Both the position numbers and the translations under genes were made by a program. Below are positions 7,380 to 9,704 of a DNA stretch of 9,704 bases, in pieces (the stretch's first letter is position 1; each line of letters starts with the position of its first letter). The notes under the pieces were generated by a model. That model was not told the origin of the DNA. It was given only the letters and a program-made list of their open reading frames with translations, and ran no database searches. The stretch is from assembly GCA_005883295.1 (NCBI GenBank), contig VAWV01000007.1, positions 1-9,704 of the forward strand, read 5' to 3'. Source of the stretch: Actinomycetota bacterium (GTDB lineage Bacteria; Actinomycetota; Thermoleophilia; Solirubrobacterales; Thermoleophilaceae).

Positions 7380-7982
7380 ATGACACGGATCACATGCCAC
7401 ATGTCCATCTCCCTCGACGGGTTCGTCGCCGGCCCGGACCAGAGCCGCGAGAACCCGATCGGCGTCGGCGGCCTCAGGCTCCACGAATGGCACAGGGGCG
7501 ATCAGGTCCACGAGGCGGACGCCGCCGCGCGCGACGACCTGATGAAGCGCCGCGGTGCGGTCATCATGGGACGCAACATGTTCGGCCCGATCCGTGGCGA
7601 GTGGGACGAGGACTGGCGCGGCTGGTGGGGCGATGAGCCGCCGTATCACGCCCCGGTCTTCGTGCTCACGCACCACCCCCACGACCCGATCGAGATGGAG
7701 GGCGGGACCACGTTCCAGTTCGTCGCCGACGGGTTCGACGCCGCCCTCGGGCAGGCGAGGGCCGTTGCCGGTGACCACGACATCTCCATCGCGGGTGGCG
7801 CCTCGACGGTGCGGCAGGCTTTCGCCGCCGGCGCGATCGACGAGATCACACTCGACGTCGCTCCGGTCCTGCTCGGCGCCGGCGAGCGCCTGTTCGACGG
7901 CGTGGAGGACCCGGGCCTCGAGCTGGTCGAGGTGACCGCCTCCCCGAACGCGACGCACATTCGCTACCGGGTCGGCGGCTGA
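7380..7982 (+). CDS. Dihydrofolate reductase-fold (RibD C-terminal-like) reductase
   Basis: The 200-residue protein belongs to the RibD-C/DHFR-like family of small NADPH-dependent reductases. Visible are the N-terminal TCHMSISLDGFVAGPD (residues 5-20), VIMGRNMFGP (61-70), VFVLTHHP (93-100) and the nucleotide-binding ISIAGGASTVRQAFAAGAIDEI (135-156), followed by the strand ITLDVAPVLLGAGERLF. The length is usual for stand-alone members. I chose ATG 7380 because family members begin just before the CxMSISLDGF motif; GTG 7365 and ATG 7401 are in-frame alternatives. A weak GGTGG lies at 7364-7368. It follows the broken acyltransferase by 42 bases, in which a small hairpin CGATG-N6-CATCG (7344-7359) is visible, so the two may be co-transcribed. 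The substrate is unknown; such genes are common near no fixed partner, and folate or riboflavin function should not be assumed. Confidence 0.87.
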   Translation: MTRITCHMSISLDGFVAGPDQSRENPIGVGGLRLHEWHRGDQVHEADAAARDDLMKRRGAVIMGRNMFGPIRGEWDEDWRGWWGDEPPYHAPVFVLTHHPHDPIEMEGGTTFQFVADGFDAALGQARAVAGDHDISIAGGASTVRQAFAAGAIDEITLDVAPVLLGAGERLFDGVEDPGLELVEVTASPNATHIRYRVGG

Positions 7983-7983
7983 G

Positions 7984-9579
7984 CTACCGCCGGAGCGTCG
8001 GGTCCCGGTCCTCGCCCTGGCCGCGCGCGCGAGCGGGGGCGCCATCGCGCTTCGGCTTGTGGGAGCGCCTTGCGTGCGGCCATACCGACTTGTAGACGCT
8101 CACCACGTAGAATCCGCTGGTGCCGTCCGTCCACCAGATCTGGCGCTGCCTCGGCGCGAATGCGGGCATCGACATCGCGAAGTCGCTGTCCGACTCGCCG
8201 TTCTCCGATCGCGGCTTCGGGGGCGCCACGAAGTACGCGATCTCCTTGGGGTGCCTCAGCCTGCTGATGTCGAAGATGCGCAGGCCGGAGGCGATGAACG
8301 AGCACGCGACGACCTTCGGGTTCACCCGCGTCGGGACGTTGCAGTAGTGCGCTGCGTACCCCTGGGCGGCGTTGCCGGTGCCGGGATCGCCCGCCTTCGT
8401 CGCCGCCGCGTGCGGCCCAGGCTGGTCGATCTGGAGGCGCAGGTTCGCGATCACCTGGGGCTTGGCCTCGTTACCGATGTCGATGATCCGAGCCGCGCCG
8501 ACCATGTCCGGGTCGCCGCCCGGGTTGAGCGTCGACTGGTTGTACTCGTCGATCTCGAGCACGTACGGATGTCCGTGCTCGGTGAACGGGATCGCGTTCT
8601 GCGGGATCGACGCTGCCTTCCACGTGAGGCGGCTGATCTCCCGGGCGTGAGGATTCGGCTTCCGCGCCTGGATCTGGCTCGTGTCCAGGATCAGCATGTT
8701 CTTGCCCGTGGGGTCCGCGATGTAGGCGCGGTTTCCGTTCGGCGACAGGGACATCCCGTGCGACTGGATGTGGCCCTGCCACACCGCGGTCGGGTGCTTG
8801 GGGTTCGTGACGTCCACCGCAGTGATCTCCTGGAGCGCGGTTGCCGTGGCGTAGAACGTCTTGCCGTCTGAGGAGAAGCCGCTCTCGTGCCCGAAGCGGG
8901 CGACCAGCGCCGTGGAGTCCATGACCGGATGGCGGCAGTCGGCGTGGACGTCGTAGATGGCGACCAGGCCCGGCTCAGTGGCGGGGTTGCCGTTGACCGC
9001 CGCAAGCAGCCCGCGCTTTGGGTTGAGGTTCAGCGACTCGTGCGGCGAGAGCATCGGGAGCGCGGTGAGGGTGTCGGTCTGCACCGGGTGGGACGGGTTC
9101 GACATGTCGAGCACCGCGACGCCCTTCGACCCCGCGCCCGGGTTCAGTGCGTTGAGCGGGAGCAACAGAGTGGTGTCGTAGAACGCGCACACGTGGCCGT
9201 GCGTGTCGACGTAGCGGAAGACCTTGAAGCCGCCCTCGGTCCCCTGGTGGCCGATCGGCTTCACGTTGCAGCTCAGGCCCTTGCTCGCGGACCCGGCGGG
9301 GACGCGCCCGTCGACGCCCGGCTCGGGATGCGAGCCACGGCGGCAATGCGCGAGCGGGGTAGCCACGAAAGGCGGCTCCGTGCGCTTCACGATCGGCGCC
9401 TTCGCAGGCATGTCCCCGGTGCCCTGCCCGAGCGCGAACAGGTCGTTCAGCGGGTTCGAGCTCCCCAGCGCCCCCACCGCCAGCAGCATCGCGAGCGCTG
9501 CTGCGATGAACGACCAGCCAAGAGCCTCCACCGCACGCGATCGCGTGCGCTTTCCAGGTGTCCTCCCCGACCCTGCCAC
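7984..9579 (-). CDS. Membrane-anchored LVIVD-repeat beta-propeller protein
   Basis: The 531-residue protein has a basic N-terminus (GKRTRSR) followed by a single hydrophobic segment at about residues 20-39, serving as anchor or uncleaved signal. The rest would be extracytoplasmic. LVIVD-type repeat strands recur: GVAVLDMSNPSHPV (153-166), EITAVDVTNPKHPT (251-264), NMLILDTSQI (294-303), ARIIDIGNEAKPQ (363-375), GLRIFDISRLRHPKEIAYF (432-450) and GFYVVSVY. Six cysteines (79, 104, 131, 215, 413, 426) lie outside the membrane and could form disulfides. The tail after about 500 is strongly charged. The family has no assigned reaction; a binding or scaffold role is most likely. The start is GTG 9579 with only a weak AGG upstream; GTG at 9531, just before the hydrophobic stretch, is a less likely alternative. 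The stop is one base from that of the converging reductase gene, and the gene lies 37 bases after another minus-strand gene. Confidence 0.83.
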   Translation of the reverse strand: MAGSGRTPGKRTRSRAVEALGWSFIAAALAMLLAVGALGSSNPLNDLFALGQGTGDMPAKAPIVKRTEPPFVATPLAHCRRGSHPEPGVDGRVPAGSASKGLSCNVKPIGHQGTEGGFKVFRYVDTHGHVCAFYDTTLLLPLNALNPGAGSKGVAVLDMSNPSHPVQTDTLTALPMLSPHESLNLNPKRGLLAAVNGNPATEPGLVAIYDVHADCRHPVMDSTALVARFGHESGFSSDGKTFYATATALQEITAVDVTNPKHPTAVWQGHIQSHGMSLSPNGNRAYIADPTGKNMLILDTSQIQARKPNPHAREISRLTWKAASIPQNAIPFTEHGHPYVLEIDEYNQSTLNPGGDPDMVGAARIIDIGNEAKPQVIANLRLQIDQPGPHAAATKAGDPGTGNAAQGYAAHYCNVPTRVNPKVVACSFIASGLRIFDISRLRHPKEIAYFVAPPKPRSENGESDSDFAMSMPAFAPRQRQIWWTDGTSGFYVVSVYKSVWPHARRSHKPKRDGAPARARGQGEDRDPTLRR

Positions 9580-9616
9580 TTGACCTGGATCGTACCCGGC
9601 CGCAGCCGGCCTGGAA
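9580..9616 (-). other. Short intergenic gap with small hairpin
   Basis: Between the partial gene and the LVIVD gene there is a five-base-pair stem CCGGC-CGCA-GCCGG (9596-9609). It lacks a T-run on either side, so it is not a convincing terminator. No clear promoter is seen, which favours read-through from the upstream gene. Confidence 0.25.
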
Positions 9617-9704
9617 TCAGTCCTTCTTGGGCGGCCGCTTGAGCGTCACGTTGCCGGAGGTCTTCTTCGTCTTGCCCGAGCCGTCGTGAGCGGTGGCGGT
9701 GGCG
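9617..9704 (-). CDS. 3' end of an unidentified minus-strand gene (probably secreted)
   Basis: Reading in from the right edge on the minus strand, the frame ATATAHDGSGKTKKTSGNVT, then LKRPPKKD, ends at TGA 9619-9617. Only 28 codons are inside the window. The Ala/Thr-rich start with DGSGKTKKTSG resembles the last strands of an Ig-like or fibronectin-like extracellular domain, ending in a lysine-rich tail. Codon use is G/C-rich like its neighbours. It is too short to identify, but its spacing of 37 bases to the LVIVD gene start suggests one transcript. Confidence 0.5.
   Translation of the reverse strand, partial: ATATAHDGSGKTKKTSGNVTLKRPPKKD

Noticed and set aside
5703..8045. A 780-codon open frame on the minus strand
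   Set aside because: It runs antisense to the reductase and FemAB-like genes and out of frame through the minus-strand acyltransferase; composition is low complexity with no family resemblance.
9596..9609. Hairpin CCGGC-CGCA-GCCGG as an intrinsic terminator
   Set aside because: The stem has only five pairs and no T-run follows on either strand.

Overview
The window is high-GC DNA with strongly G/C-biased third codon positions and several GTG/TTG starts. The protein types (a secreted LamG plus metallophosphoesterase, LVIVD-repeat and sialidase-like secreted proteins, paired CelD/FemAB-type acyltransferases) suggest an actinobacterium, most like the Thermoleophilia/Solirubrobacterales. That placement is an inference from composition and protein style; there is no rRNA or marker gene here. 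I saw no tRNA, rRNA, CRISPR array, insertion sequence or phage gene.

Layout from left to right. (1) 1-1273, plus strand: 3' part of a secreted BNR/Asp-box (sialidase-like) protein whose reading frame is broken near base 1095. (2) 3385-1270, minus strand: a two-gene operon for cyclic 2,3-diphosphoglycerate, cpgS (cDPG synthetase) followed by pgk2 (2-phosphoglycerate kinase). The two genes overlap by 8 bases. Together they convert 2-phosphoglycerate to 2,3-bisphosphoglycerate and then to the cyclic osmolyte known from thermophilic methanogens. (3) 3386-3531: divergent regulatory region with two strong inverted repeats, one hiding the cpgS ribosome binding site and one in the leader of the plus-strand gene. 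(4) 3532-5154, plus strand: secreted LamG-linker-metallophosphoesterase. (5) 6181-5123, minus strand, and 6248-7337, plus strand: a divergent pair of related GNAT/FemAB-like acyltransferases; the plus-strand one has lost an internal segment and its frame. (6) 7380-7982, plus strand: RibD/DHFR-fold reductase. (7) 9579-7984, minus strand: membrane-anchored LVIVD-repeat protein. (8) 9704-9617, minus strand: the last 28 codons of another gene.

Genes are packed very tightly. All three convergent junctions (1270-1273, 5123-5154, 7982-7984) overlap or are separated by one base, and no intrinsic terminator is visible. The feature most worth attention is the cDPG operon, a methanogen-type solute pathway in what looks like an actinobacterium, together with its possible translational switch. 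Two of the eight genes carry apparent frame disruptions, which could be real decay or consensus errors in the assembly.
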